From Lysobacteraceae bacterium (GTDB lineage: Bacteria; Pseudomonadota; Gammaproteobacteria; Xanthomonadales; Xanthomonadaceae), in assembly GCA_028293685.1 (NCBI GenBank), contig JAQGOI010000227.1, positions 1-13,132 of the forward strand: DNA of 13,132 nucleotides, written 5' to 3'. This document shows positions 1 through 7,837 of the stretch, one piece after another. How positions within the stretch are numbered: position 1 is the first letter of the stretch; each line of letters opens with the position of its first letter. The notes under the pieces are model-generated. The model was not told the DNA's origin. It saw nothing but the letters and a program-made list of their open reading frames with translations, and ran no database searches. Both the position numbers and the translations under genes were made by a program.

Positions 1-6
1 CGGGCG

Positions 7-12
7 ATTGTA
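7..12 (-). promoter_or_regulatory. possible -10 box at window edge
   Basis: On the minus strand this reads TACAAT, a near-consensus sigma70 -10 hexamer. It would drive a gene leftward, outside the window, downstream of radC. No convincing -35 hexamer is visible at 16-18 bases, so the call rests on the -10 alone. Confidence 0.22.
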
Positions 13-68
13 CGCCGCAAGGTCACCAGCTCGCCCCGCATCGCCCGCCGCGCAAACGCGGACGTATT

Positions 69-145
69 CCAGAACCAGCCGCGTGCCGCCAGCGGCAACG
101 CTGCACCAGCCCAATCACGACATGGTCGAGCAGGCGGATGTCGAC
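69..145 (-). pseudogene. fossil copy of the radC 3' end
   Basis: This minus-strand stretch repeats the last 26 codons of the intact radC next door (213-290), at roughly 80% base identity by eye. It starts with codons for [12 protein letters not shown], the RadC C-terminal signature. It then loses one base relative to radC (77 versus 78 positions), which shifts the frame. In the shifted frame it goes on as ALPLAARGW followed by Phe, matching the expected RadC ending. The stop codon position has become TGG. The 67 bases between the two copies do not resemble RadC. It looks like a remnant of a second radC-like copy or of a partial duplication. There is no sign that it makes a product. Confidence 0.6.
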
Positions 146-212
146 CGCGCCGCGATGCAATCCGGGTGCCGCGCCGACGCGCGATGAAAACTCACCTGCA
201 GACCTTGGCGAC

Positions 213-887
213 TCAGACCCAGCCGCGACTGGCCAGGGACACTGCTGCGCCATCGCCAATCACGAAATGATCGAGCAGGCGGATGTCGACGAGCGCCAAC
301 GACTGCTTCAGGCGCGCGGTCACCGCGCGATCGGCGGCACTGGGCTCGGAGCTGCCGCTGGGGTGGTTGTGGCCGACGATGATCGCCGCGGCGTTGTGCG
401 CCAACGCGCGCCGGACCACTTCGCGCGGATGGACTTCGGCGCCGTCGACCGTACCGCGGAACAGTTCCTCGAAGGCCAGCGCGCGATGGCGCGTATCCAG
501 GAACAGCGCGGCGAACACTTCCTGGGGATGGCCGCGCAGGCGCTGGGAAAAGTAGCGACCGGCAGCGCCGGGGTCGGTCAACGCCTCGCCGCGCTCCAGG
601 CCGGCCGCGAGGTAGCGGTTGCACAACTCCAGTGCGGCCGACAGCTGGCACGCGCGCGCCGGCCCGATCCCCGGCAATTTCGCCAGATCGGTGGAGCTGC
701 GCTCGAGCAGCGTTCGCAGTGGCCCGTGCGCGGCGAGCAGGTTGCGGGCAGTGGCGACCGCGTCCTGCCCGCGCAGGCCCGAGCCAAGGAACAACGCCAG
801 CAATTCGGCATCCGAAAGCGTGGCCGCACCGCGGGCGAGGAGCTTTTCGCGGGGACGCTCGAGCACTGGCCAGTCGCGGATATGCAT
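213..887 (-). CDS. radC: RadC-family JAB/MPN-domain protein
   Basis: This is a 224-residue protein of usual RadC length. The N-terminal part holds a helix-hairpin-helix (LPGIGPARA, residues 71-79). The C-terminal part is a JAB/MPN-like metalloprotease-fold domain with the RadC signature HNHPSG (173-178) and a following Asp186, the likely zinc ligands (His173, His175, Asp186). The family was once called a DNA repair protein, but its biochemical role is unsettled. The start at 887 gives MHIRDWP, matching family N-termini ([17 protein letters not shown]). The longer open frame upstream runs into coaC and is not coding. A GGAG lies about 12 bases upstream. The gene is divergent from coaC, and a decayed copy of its 3' end lies just downstream at 69-145. 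Confidence 0.93.
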   Translation of the reverse strand: MHIRDWPVLERPREKLLARGAATLSDAELLALFLGSGLRGQDAVATARNLLAAHGPLRTLLERSSTDLAKLPGIGPARACQLSAALELCNRYLAAGLERGEALTDPGAAGRYFSQRLRGHPQEVFAALFLDTRHRALAFEELFRGTVDGAEVHPREVVRRALAHNAAAIIVGHNHPSGSSEPSAADRAVTARLKQSLALVDIRLLDHFVIGDGAAVSLASRGWV

Positions 888-988
888 GACTGCAGACTGC
901 TCCGCGCCACGCCATGCCGGCATCGGGTGTCGGTGACGCTTCGGGTAAGCTAAACACCGCACGCGTTGTAAGGAATTTCCGACCCGCG
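888..988. promoter_or_regulatory. radC / coaC divergent promoter region
   Basis: This 101-base intergenic region separates the divergent radC and coaC starts. At 946-952 the sequence TAAGCTA gives a -10-like hexamer on both strands: TAAGCT on plus and TAGCTT on minus. On the minus strand TTCCTT lies 17 bases further upstream as a weak -35, so a radC promoter is plausible. The plus-strand -35 is poor. An upstream ATG at 914 would lengthen CoaC by 25 residues but would consume this region. Confidence 0.35.
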
Positions 989-1549
989 ATGGCTTCGTCC
1001 AGCCTCCAACTGCAAGACCGGCGCATCGTGCTGGGCGTGTGCGGCGGCATTGCTGCCTACAAGGTGGTCGAGCTGGTGCGTCGCCTGGTCGATGGCGGTG
1101 CGCAGGTGCAGGTCGTGATGACCGCCAATGCGTTGCACTTTGTCGGCGCTGCGAGCTTCCAGGCGGTCTCCGGGCGACCGGTGCGAAACGCGTTGTGGGA
1201 CGAGGCCGCCGAGGCCGCGATGGGCCATATCGAACTGGCACGCTGGGCGCAGTCGGTGCTGATCGCGCCGGCCACCGCCAACACGCTGGCCAAAGTCGCC
1301 CACGGATTCGCCGATGACCTGCTGAGCACGCTGTGCCTGGCGACGACGGCGCCGCTGGTCGTGGCGCCGGCGATGAACCACCGCATGTGGTCGCATCCGG
1401 CAACTCAGGCGAATCTGGCGACGTTGCGTGCCCGCGGCGTTCAGGTCATCGGCCCCGACGACGGACCGCAGGCCTGCGGCGAGTTTGGCCCCGGCCGCCT
1501 GCGCGAACCCGAAGCCATCATCACCGAGTTGCTGGAGGCGATTCCTTGA
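989..1549 (+). CDS. coaC: phosphopantothenoylcysteine decarboxylase (CoaC, split from CoaB)
   Basis: This is a 186-residue flavoprotein matching the N-terminal half of the usual fused CoaBC. It decarboxylates 4'-phosphopantothenoylcysteine to 4'-phosphopantetheine, a cytoplasmic step of coenzyme A synthesis. All key residues are present: catalytic His80 in GHIELARWA, Asn130 in PAMNHRMW, and Cys163 in [10 protein letters not shown]. They are offset by exactly five from E. coli His75, Asn125 and Cys158. The flavin-binding start [10 protein letters not shown] is at 16-25. ATG 989 was chosen because it gives a normal N-terminus; ATG 914 is an alternative. The frame stops at TGA 1547-1549, where a fused protein would continue into the synthetase domain. 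That domain follows in another frame, overlapping by four bases. Confidence 0.9.
   Translation: MASSSLQLQDRRIVLGVCGGIAAYKVVELVRRLVDGGAQVQVVMTANALHFVGAASFQAVSGRPVRNALWDEAAEAAMGHIELARWAQSVLIAPATANTLAKVAHGFADDLLSTLCLATTAPLVVAPAMNHRMWSHPATQANLATLRARGVQVIGPDDGPQACGEFGPGRLREPEAIITELLEAIP
1534..1538 (+). promoter_or_regulatory. ribosome binding site inside coaC for coaB
   Basis: GGAGG lies seven bases before the TTG at 1546, ideal spacing for a Shine-Dalgarno site. It supports separate initiation of coaB at TTG, translationally coupled to coaC through the TTGA overlap. The same bases also encode Leu-Glu-Ala of CoaC, so chance is possible. Confidence 0.5.
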
Positions 1550-2250
1550 CGGCTTCGCTGCGCGGTTTGCGGATCGTGGTCAGTGCCGGTCCGACGTACG
1601 AGGACATCGATCCCGTGCGCTTCCTGGGCAACCGCAGCAGCGGCAAGATGGGCTTCGCCATCGCCGCCAGCGCAGCGCGGCGCGAGGCCGACGTGGTGCT
1701 CGTCGCCGGGCCGGTCGCGCTTGCGACTCCTGATCGTGTCCGCCGCGTCGATGTGCGCTCCGCAGCGCAGATGCGTGTGGCGGTGCTCGCGGCATTGCCG
1801 GCCGACATCTACATCGCGGCGGCCGCCGTGGCCGATTTCGCGCCACGCCATCCGTCCGCGCTCAAGCTCAAGAAGTCCGACACCGGCGACACCTTGCTGC
1901 TGGAGCTGGTACGCACGCCCGACATCCTCGCCGAGGTGGCCGCGCACCTGCCGCGACCGCGACTGGTGGTCGGGTTTGCGGCAGAAACCCATGAACTCGG
2001 GCGCTATGCGCAAGGCAAGCTGCGCGACAAGAAGGTCGACCTGATCATCGCCAACCAGGTCGGCATGCCGGGCAGCGGTTTTGAAAGCGACGACAACATG
2101 CTGACGGCGTTCGATCACCATGGCAGCCACGCGCTTGGCAGCGGGCCCAAGACCGAGCTCGCCGATGCATTGCTGGATCTGGTCCACGAGCGCCTGGGCG
2201 ACGGCGATGCGACATCGGCAACCGATCCGCTGGCGCACAGGCAACGATGA
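1546..2250 (+). CDS. coaB: phosphopantothenate-cysteine ligase (CoaB, split from CoaC)
   Basis: This is a 234-residue protein equal to the C-terminal half of fused CoaBC. It joins cysteine to 4'-phosphopantothenate using CTP. Visible family motifs are [14 protein letters not shown] (13-26), Asn29 in the [11 protein letters not shown] loop (equivalent of E. coli Asn210), AAAVADFAP (92-100), the KLKK lysines (107-110) and FAAET (144-148). The start is taken as TTG 1546 because it overlaps the coaC stop as TTGA, has GGAGG seven bases upstream, and directly precedes the domain. No ATG or GTG is better placed. One extra T in the CCTTGA run would fuse both frames into a normal protein of about 420 residues. 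This is therefore either a real gene fission or a single-base error. Its stop overlaps the dut start (ATGA). Confidence 0.85.
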   Translation: MTASLRGLRIVVSAGPTYEDIDPVRFLGNRSSGKMGFAIAASAARREADVVLVAGPVALATPDRVRRVDVRSAAQMRVAVLAALPADIYIAAAAVADFAPRHPSALKLKKSDTGDTLLLELVRTPDILAEVAAHLPRPRLVVGFAAETHELGRYAQGKLRDKKVDLIIANQVGMPGSGFESDDNMLTAFDHHGSHALGSGPKTELADALLDLVHERLGDGDATSATDPLAHRQR

Positions 2251-2705
2251 GCCACGCGCTCCAGGTCAGGTTGCTCGACCCACGCTACGGTGCACTCTGG
2301 CCGCTGCCCGAGTACGCCACGACCGGCAGCGCGGCGCTGGACCTGCGGGCCGCCGTGGAAGCGCCGTTGTCGCTGGCACCAGGCGACGCTGTTCTGGTGC
2401 CCTCCGGGCTCTCCATCCATATCGCCGATCCGGGCCTGTGCGCGCTGGTCCTGCCGCGTTCCGGGCTGGGGCACAGACACGGCATCGTCCTGGGCAATGG
2501 CACCGGCCTGCTCGATGCCGACGACCAGGGGCCGTTGCTGATCAGCGTTTGGAACCGCGGCGCCGATGCGTTCACCATCGAGCCGGGCGATCGCATCGCG
2601 CAGTTGCTGCTGGTGCCGATCGTGCGTGCCGACCTGCAAGTGGTGGATACTTTCGAGAACAGCTCACGCGGCAGTGGCGGTTTCGGCCACACCGGCGTGC
2701 GCTGA
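2247..2705 (+). CDS. dut: dUTP diphosphatase with altered motifs 1 and 3
   Basis: This is a 152-residue trimeric-type dUTPase, which cleaves dUTP to dUMP and pyrophosphate to keep uracil out of DNA and feed dTMP synthesis. Motif 2 (PRSG, 70-73), motif 4 (GDRIAQ, 114-119) and the C-terminal motif 5 ([10 protein letters not shown], 141-150) are intact. The catalytic Asp90 of motif 3 (GLLD) is kept. Two conserved positions differ. Motif 3 reads LLDADDQG, so the pocket Tyr (E. coli Tyr93) is Asp, encoded by GAC at 2523-2525, one base from TAC. Motif 1 reads SAALDLRA, with Ala30 where Gly is usual. The ATG overlaps the coaB stop (ATGA), implying translational coupling. algC begins 12 bases downstream. 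The family is certain; full activity is not. Confidence 0.93.
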   Translation: MSHALQVRLLDPRYGALWPLPEYATTGSAALDLRAAVEAPLSLAPGDAVLVPSGLSIHIADPGLCALVLPRSGLGHRHGIVLGNGTGLLDADDQGPLLISVWNRGADAFTIEPGDRIAQLLLVPIVRADLQVVDTFENSSRGSGGFGHTGVR

Positions 2706-2717
2706 CAGGGGAACACG

Positions 2718-5039
2718 ATGACGGATGTGATCAAGCGGCGCGTACGCCTACCCACGGCACACCTGCGGCCGGCGTTGCCGATTGTTGGTGCCGCCTGCGT
2801 GGTGCTGGCGCTGTGGCTGGCATGGAGTGGCTGGCAGCAGCTGCAGGACGCCAGCCAGGGCCAGGCGCTGCGGGCTTCGCGCGACCTGGCCGTGAGCGGC
2901 ACCCAGCACGCCTTGCAGCAGCAGACCGAGCGCCTGCGGGACAAGCTGGCCTCCGCGCCGGTGCAACTGGCGCTTGCCGCAGGCGATCTGGACACGGCGG
3001 CGACGCGCATCCAGGCCAGCTGGCCACACGTGGAAAGCGTTGCCGTGTTGCCGGCCGACCTGGAAGCGGCCTACGCGAGCCTGCCGCGCGACGGCTTCGG
3101 TCGACTGGCGGTGGCCGAGTCCGCACTGGTGGCAAAAGCCCCGGTCGCGCGCATTGGCAAGGACGGCGCGCCAAAGCTGCTGCTTGCCGCACCGGCAAAG
3201 GCCGGCGACCGCCTGGTCGGCGTGGCTTACGTGCGCCTGCCGCTGGGCTTGGCCACCGATGCCATTCAGGCCGCCAACATTGAGGGCGGCAGCTACCTGG
3301 CCCTGCGCGAGGGCAATTACACCGTGCTCGAGCGCGGCAACGCCCGCTTGTCCGATGCCGCCGAAGCCATGGCCGTCAAGGTGCCCGGCAGCGACCTGCG
3401 CGTTGCCGCCAGCCTGCCTGATCCCACGCAGGCAGCCTTTGGCCTGGGCGCCATGGCCGCGTTTGTCGCCGCGGCAGTGCTGCTGGGCGTCGGCATCCTG
3501 AGCCTGCTCGCCTTCCGGCGCGGATACGGTCTGGGCGAAGGCACGCACACACACGCCAGTGACGGCGAACCGACGCTGGCGCAGACGATGCAGCAGGTCC
3601 CCGCCGCCGCGCGGCCGCTGCCGGTGCGCGAGCCGGTCGTGGAGACCAAGGCCGTCACGGTCAAGATCGACCGCGGCATCTTCCGCGCCTACGACATCCG
3701 CGGAATCGTCGGACAGACGCTCGATGCCAGCGTGGCCGAACTGATCGGGCATGCCGTCGGCACGCTGATGTTCGAGAAGGGATTGAACGACATCGTGGTC
3801 GGTCGCGATGGACGCCTGTCGGGCCCTGACCTGGTCGCGGGCTTGATCGAAGGCCTGCGCAAGGCCGGCCGCAACGTGATCGACATCGGCCTGGCACCGA
3901 CGCCGGTGGTGTACTTCGGCGGGTTCCACCTGCGCACGGGTTGCGGCATCGCCGTTACCGGCAGCCACAACCCGCCGGACTACAACGGCTTCAAGATCGT
4001 GGTCGGCGGAGATACCCTGTTCGGCGACGCCATCACCGACCTGTACGCGCGCATCGCCGAAGACCGGCTGCACACCGCCGGCACGCCGGGCGGGTTGTCG
4101 CAGCGCGACATCGGTGGCGACTACGTCGCCCGGATCACCGCTGATGTGCAGATCGACCGCCGCCTGAAGATCGTCGTGGATGCCGGCAACGGCGTCGCCG
4201 GCGCCCTCGGCCCGCGCGTACTGGAAGCCATCGGCGCCGAAGTCACGCCGCTGTATTGCGACATCGACGGCACGTTCCCCAACCATCATCCCGACCCGAG
4301 CGAACCGCAGAACCTGCAGGACCTCGTGCAGATGGTGCAACGCCTGGATGCGGATCTGGGCATCGCGTTCGACGGCGACGGCGACCGCCTGGGCGTGGTG
4401 ACGCGCGATGGCGAAACGATCTATCCCGATCGCCTGCTGATGCTGTTCGCGGCCGATGTGCTCGAGCGCAACCCGGGCGCGGTGATCGTGTATGACGTCA
4501 AGTGCACCGGCCGCCTGCCCGGACAGATCCTGCGCTTCGGTGGCAGTCCGTTGATGTGGAAAACCGGACATTCGCTGATCAAGGCCAAGATGCGTGAAAC
4601 CGAGGCCGAGCTCGCTGGGGAGATGAGCGGCCACTTTTTCTTCGCCGAGCGCTGGTATGGCTTCGACGACGGCATCTATGCCGCGGCGCGGCTGCTGGAG
4701 ATCCTGGCGGCGCGTCCGGAAACGCCGACCGAGCAGCTCAATGCACTGCCCAACGGGGTGTCCACGCCTGAGCTCAAGGTCGATGCGCCCGACGGCGATC
4801 CGCACGCGTTCGTCGAGCGTTTTCGCGCCGCCGCCAAGTTCGTGGGCGGCCGCAGTTCAAACATCGACGGCTTGCGCGTCGACTGGCCTGATGGTTGGGG
4901 GCTGGTGCGCGCGTCGAACACGACGCCGGTGCTCGTGATGCGGTTTGATGCCGACACGCAGGCGGCGTTGTTGCGCATCCAGGCCGCGTTCCGCGAGCAG
5001 CTGCTTGCGGTCAAACCGGATCTGGAATTGCCGTTCTAG
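2718..5039 (+). CDS. algC: membrane-anchored phosphomannomutase/phosphoglucomutase
   Basis: This is a 773-residue protein. Residues about 318-773 form a full alpha-D-phosphohexomutase: phosphoserine loop TGSHNPP with Ser416, metal-binding DGDGDR (552-557), sugar-binding GEMSGH (634-639), and phosphate-binding RASNTTP (731-737). It interconverts mannose-6-P/mannose-1-P and glucose-6-P/glucose-1-P, feeding lipopolysaccharide and exopolysaccharide precursors. Two hydrophobic segments, about 19-37 and 241-266, flank some 200 residues that are likely periplasmic and sensor-like. The mutase domain would then sit on the cytoplasmic face. A 50-residue Pro/Ala/Val linker (about 268-317) joins the parts. 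Long AlgC forms of this type are known from xanthomonads and pseudomonads. AGGGGA lies just before the ATG. It is last in the coaC-coaB-dut-algC operon and converges on the next gene with four bases between stops. Confidence 0.94.
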   Translation: MTDVIKRRVRLPTAHLRPALPIVGAACVVLALWLAWSGWQQLQDASQGQALRASRDLAVSGTQHALQQQTERLRDKLASAPVQLALAAGDLDTAATRIQASWPHVESVAVLPADLEAAYASLPRDGFGRLAVAESALVAKAPVARIGKDGAPKLLLAAPAKAGDRLVGVAYVRLPLGLATDAIQAANIEGGSYLALREGNYTVLERGNARLSDAAEAMAVKVPGSDLRVAASLPDPTQAAFGLGAMAAFVAAAVLLGVGILSLLAFRRGYGLGEGTHTHASDGEPTLAQTMQQVPAAARPLPVREPVVETKAVTVKIDRGIFRAYDIRGIVGQTLDASVAELIGHAVGTLMFEKGLNDIVVGRDGRLSGPDLVAGLIEGLRKAGRNVIDIGLAPTPVVYFGGFHLRTGCGIAVTGSHNPPDYNGFKIVVGGDTLFGDAITDLYARIAEDRLHTAGTPGGLSQRDIGGDYVARITADVQIDRRLKIVVDAGNGVAGALGPRVLEAIGAEVTPLYCDIDGTFPNHHPDPSEPQNLQDLVQMVQRLDADLGIAFDGDGDRLGVVTRDGETIYPDRLLMLFAADVLERNPGAVIVYDVKCTGRLPGQILRFGGSPLMWKTGHSLIKAKMRETEAELAGEMSGHFFFAERWYGFDDGIYAAARLLEILAARPETPTEQLNALPNGVSTPELKVDAPDGDPHAFVERFRAAAKFVGGRSSNIDGLRVDWPDGWGLVRASNTTPVLVMRFDADTQAALLRIQAAFREQLLAVKPDLELPF

Positions 5040-5043
5040 CGCA

Positions 5044-5661
5044 CTACGCGGCGCGCACATCCGGATTGAGCGAGTAGCTGCCCCACACGACCGCCTCGGC
5101 GAGTACGTGGCCGTGCATCGCGCCCCAGACAGCGGCGGCATCGAAGTTGTCTGCCACCGGCAGATGCGCGACATCCAGGGCGAACAGGCGGAAGAAATAC
5201 CGGTGCGGGCGCAGGTCGTTGAACGGCGGACCGGGGCCGTCGTAGCCGCGGTATTCGCCAGCCATGGCCGGATCCCCGGCGAACCAGCCGGTGTAGTCGT
5301 TGCGGCCCTGGCGGGCGCCGTGCGGACCTGGCGGCCGCGCCTTGCCATGTGCGGTCACGCCATCGCTGCAGCTGCCGGCAGCGATCGCGCGCAGCTCGGG
5401 CGACAGGTCGACCATCAGCCAGTGCACGAATCCGGTGCGCGGTTGCTCGACCGGGATCTGCACATCGGTGCGCCCCACCGTGGCAGCATCCGTGGGTGCA
5501 TCAGTGTCGATGCACAGCAGCACCAGCGAGCGCGCGCCGTCGGGCACGTCGCTCCAATGCAACTCGGGATTGCGGTTGCCACCGAACCCGCCCGGCGCGC
5601 CGAACGCGAACTCTGGCGGTATGGAGCCTCGGGGCTGGAAACTGACGCTGGCGATCTGCAT
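5044..5661 (-). CDS. PEBP / YbhB-YbcL family protein
   Basis: This is a 205-residue member of the phosphatidylethanolamine-binding (Raf kinase inhibitor-like) family, whose bacterial function is poorly known. Family signatures are present: DTDAPTD near 52-58, FVHWLMVDL (78-86), and GYDGPGPP plus HRYFFRLFALD (139-163). These form the small ligand pocket. It is longer than E. coli YbhB (158 residues) because of inserts around 60-75 and 105-135. No signal peptide is seen, so it is probably cytoplasmic. The ATG has a good AGGGAG five bases upstream. It starts 22 bases after the TPR gene stop, so the two are likely cotranscribed. Confidence 0.9.
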   Translation of the reverse strand: MQIASVSFQPRGSIPPEFAFGAPGGFGGNRNPELHWSDVPDGARSLVLLCIDTDAPTDAATVGRTDVQIPVEQPRTGFVHWLMVDLSPELRAIAAGSCSDGVTAHGKARPPGPHGARQGRNDYTGWFAGDPAMAGEYRGYDGPGPPFNDLRPHRYFFRLFALDVAHLPVADNFDAAAVWGAMHGHVLAEAVVWGSYSLNPDVRAA

Positions 5662-5683
5662 GACGACTCCCTGCTCGTTCCGG

Positions 5684-7762
5684 CTATTCGTACCCGAGCC
5701 GACGTGCGACCGGCGTCAGGATGGCGATCGGTTCGGCCAGTGCGTCGGCATAAGCGCGCCAGTGTCCTGCGGCGAACCGCGGCGGCGGCGTGACCGCGGC
5801 GGGCGGCAACGGCGTCTGGATTGCGGTGCCCACCAGTTCCGCCAGCGCCTGGGGGTCGTCGAGCACGGCGTCCAGTCGCAGCACGCTGTGGGGATAGAGG
5901 TCCTGCTCGTGCAGGTCGGCGACCTGGTCGAGAACACGTGCCAGCCACTCCGCCGCCTCGGTCGGCGACCGCATCGCAAGCGGTGGTACGGCGGCCCCGT
6001 ACGCCAGCCAGTCCAGCAGCAGGTCACGCGGATCACGCAACGCGATCAGGAGCAAACCACTGGGTGCGTGCGCCCGCAGGCCGAGCAGCAGCAGGTTGTC
6101 CCAGTACGGGAGCCAGTCGATGATCTGGCCATCGGCGATCCCGCGTGCCGGCAGGCCGTCCTGCCATTGCCTGACGACATCCGCTGGCGCCATGGCGCCA
6201 TTGGCAAGCTCCGCGATCGCATCGAAGCGCTGGAAGGCGTCGCGCGGCGGGCTCGGCCCGAAGCGGTCGGAGCGGAACGCCGGCAACGTGCCGGCCAGAA
6301 CGCCCGCGACGCGCTCCACCGCCGAGCCCGGCGGCCCCCACAGCAACGCGATCGGCGCTGCGTCCGCCGCGATGGCCGGCGCGGCCCAGGCGTCGGGAGT
6401 GGTTCCGGGTTGCCAAGGCGCAAGACGATTGGCCGCCGTCTCCGCATGCAGTCGCATCCAGCTCGCGACCGCGGCCGCCGACTGGCCGGCACGGTCCTGC
6501 GCCAGACCCAGCCAACCGATCAGCAGGCGTTGACCCTGGGGCGTGGCCGCACCCGCCAACAACTGCTCGACGCGCGCGATCGCAGCGGCCGGATTGTGGG
6601 CCAGCAGGCCTTCGATCAGGCGGAATTCGGCGCTGCTGCGGCCCGGCTCCAAGGCCACGATGCGTTCGGCGAGCGCCAGCGCCGCGTCGGATTCTCCGGC
6701 CTGATCATGCAGTGCCATGCGCGCTTCCAGTGCCGGAATCGCATCGGGCGTGGTGGTCAGCCAGCGCGCAACCACGGCTAGGGTGGCGTCGCTGCCGGGG
6801 GCCTCGAGCGCAAGGCGCGCCTGCCACAAGTCGACGACCTCCGGCGATGTCGCCAGGGCGGCATCCAGCGTTGACCGTGCCTGCCCGGCGTCGCCCAGCC
6901 GGCGCCAGGCCTCCATCAATGCGGCCAACGTGCGCGGCTCCCGGGGTTCGGCGCCCAGGGAATCGCGCAACCAGGGCAGCGCACGCTCGGGACGACCGGC
7001 GGCCAGCTCGAGTTCGCCGGCGATGCGACGCAGGCCCGGCGTGGCGCGCGCCGGATCGGCGAGCAACGGAGCGAGCTCCTGCACGGCTTCGTCCGGGCGA
7101 CCCTGCTGGCGCAACAGATCGGCAATCAGCGCGTGCAGGTTGCGCGCGTCGGGGTGGCGGGCGAGCACGTTGCGGAAGACCTGTTCGGCGAACGCGAGAT
7201 GACCCTGGGCCATGTAGGCGAAGCCCAGCGCGTAGGCGACCTGCGCGTCGTCCGGATACCGCTGCAGGGCCGTGGCCAGGATGATCTGGGCGCGCGCCGG
7301 CTCATTGCGCCGCAAGGCCAGCATGCCCTCGATCGCCGACAGTTGCGGATGCTCCGGTACGACGCGGACGGCCAGGCGGCGCAGGCGATCGGCCTCGTCC
7401 AGATCGCCGCGACCCAGGGCCAGCTGCGCCTGCAGGACATACGCCCCGAAGAGGTTCGGATCCAGGCCGATGCTGCGCGCCAGAGCCGCCTGCGCGGCGT
7501 CGAGTTCGCGCGCGCCGAGCAACAGGCCGGCGCGTTCGAAATGCACCTGCGCATCGTCCGGGGCGAGCGCAATCGCGCGATCCATGCTGGCCAGGGCCTG
7601 GTCGTGCTCCCCCGCCGCCTGCTGGGCCACGGCCAGGAGGCGGTGGGCCTGGGCATTGTCCGGGCGCTCGGCGACGGCGTGGCTGGCTGCGGCCAGGGCC
7701 TGGGCGTGATCGCCACGGGCCAGCGCATCGCGGATTCCCGCGGAAACATCGGTCGACTCCAT
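5684..7762 (-). CDS. TPR protein with degenerate sulfotransferase-like domain
   Basis: This is a 692-residue protein. Residues about 5-450 are an alpha solenoid of roughly ten or more tetratricopeptide repeats, with typical ALA..A and LxPD periods (for example AIALAPDDAQVHFERAG). Residues about 470-692 resemble the sulfotransferase fold. WGPPGSAVE (475-483) sits at the 5'-phosphosulfate (PAPS) loop, ALRDPRDLLLDW (574-585) at the 3'-phosphate motif, and SVLRLDAVLDDPQALAELV resembles the late vxxExLxxDP motif. The PAPS loop lacks the usual PRSGTT residues, so transfer activity is doubtful. TPR-sulfotransferase fusions are common in Xanthomonadaceae and have no firm function. Start 7762 is preferred over the longer frame to 7819 because a TACAAT -10 box lies inside that extension. 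It is followed closely by the PEBP gene. Confidence 0.82.
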   Translation of the reverse strand: MESTDVSAGIRDALARGDHAQALAAASHAVAERPDNAQAHRLLAVAQQAAGEHDQALASMDRAIALAPDDAQVHFERAGLLLGARELDAAQAALARSIGLDPNLFGAYVLQAQLALGRGDLDEADRLRRLAVRVVPEHPQLSAIEGMLALRRNEPARAQIILATALQRYPDDAQVAYALGFAYMAQGHLAFAEQVFRNVLARHPDARNLHALIADLLRQQGRPDEAVQELAPLLADPARATPGLRRIAGELELAAGRPERALPWLRDSLGAEPREPRTLAALMEAWRRLGDAGQARSTLDAALATSPEVVDLWQARLALEAPGSDATLAVVARWLTTTPDAIPALEARMALHDQAGESDAALALAERIVALEPGRSSAEFRLIEGLLAHNPAAAIARVEQLLAGAATPQGQRLLIGWLGLAQDRAGQSAAAVASWMRLHAETAANRLAPWQPGTTPDAWAAPAIAADAAPIALLWGPPGSAVERVAGVLAGTLPAFRSDRFGPSPPRDAFQRFDAIAELANGAMAPADVVRQWQDGLPARGIADGQIIDWLPYWDNLLLLGLRAHAPSGLLLIALRDPRDLLLDWLAYGAAVPPLAMRSPTEAAEWLARVLDQVADLHEQDLYPHSVLRLDAVLDDPQALAELVGTAIQTPLPPAAVTPPPRFAAGHWRAYADALAEPIAILTPVARRLGYE

Positions 7763-7795
7763 CACGCACCCGTCCGGAAAAAAAGCGAGCCGCCG

Positions 7796-7801
7796 ATTGT
7801 A
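7796..7801 (-). promoter_or_regulatory. -10 box for the TPR-sulfotransferase gene
   Basis: The minus strand reads TACAAT, placing a transcription start roughly 25-30 bases before ATG 7762. The leader contains a run of seven T. The -35 is weak (GGTCGA at 17 bases). It lies in the 75-base gap after the hydrolase gene, suggesting that the TPR and PEBP genes form their own unit. Confidence 0.4.
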
Positions 7802-7837
7802 GAGGACGCACCCGCGCATCGACCGCTGGCCCGGTGG

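Noticed and set aside
914..988. Upstream ATG 914 as the coaC start
   Set aside because: It adds 25 residues with no family similarity and would cover the divergent promoter region. ATG 989 gives the normal N-terminus.
1540..1549. Programmed -1 ribosomal frameshift joining coaC and coaB
   Set aside because: ATTCCTTGA has no X-XXY-YYZ slippery heptamer. TTGA restart with GGAGG upstream explains the layout better, although a low level of slippage cannot be excluded.
2748..4805. 685-residue minus-strand open frame opposite algC
   Set aside because: It is an antisense shadow; algC on the plus strand has every mutase motif.
7763..7819. Upstream Met at 7819 for the TPR-sulfotransferase gene
   Set aside because: The added 19 residues are unlike a TPR start, and a TACAAT -10 box lies within them.
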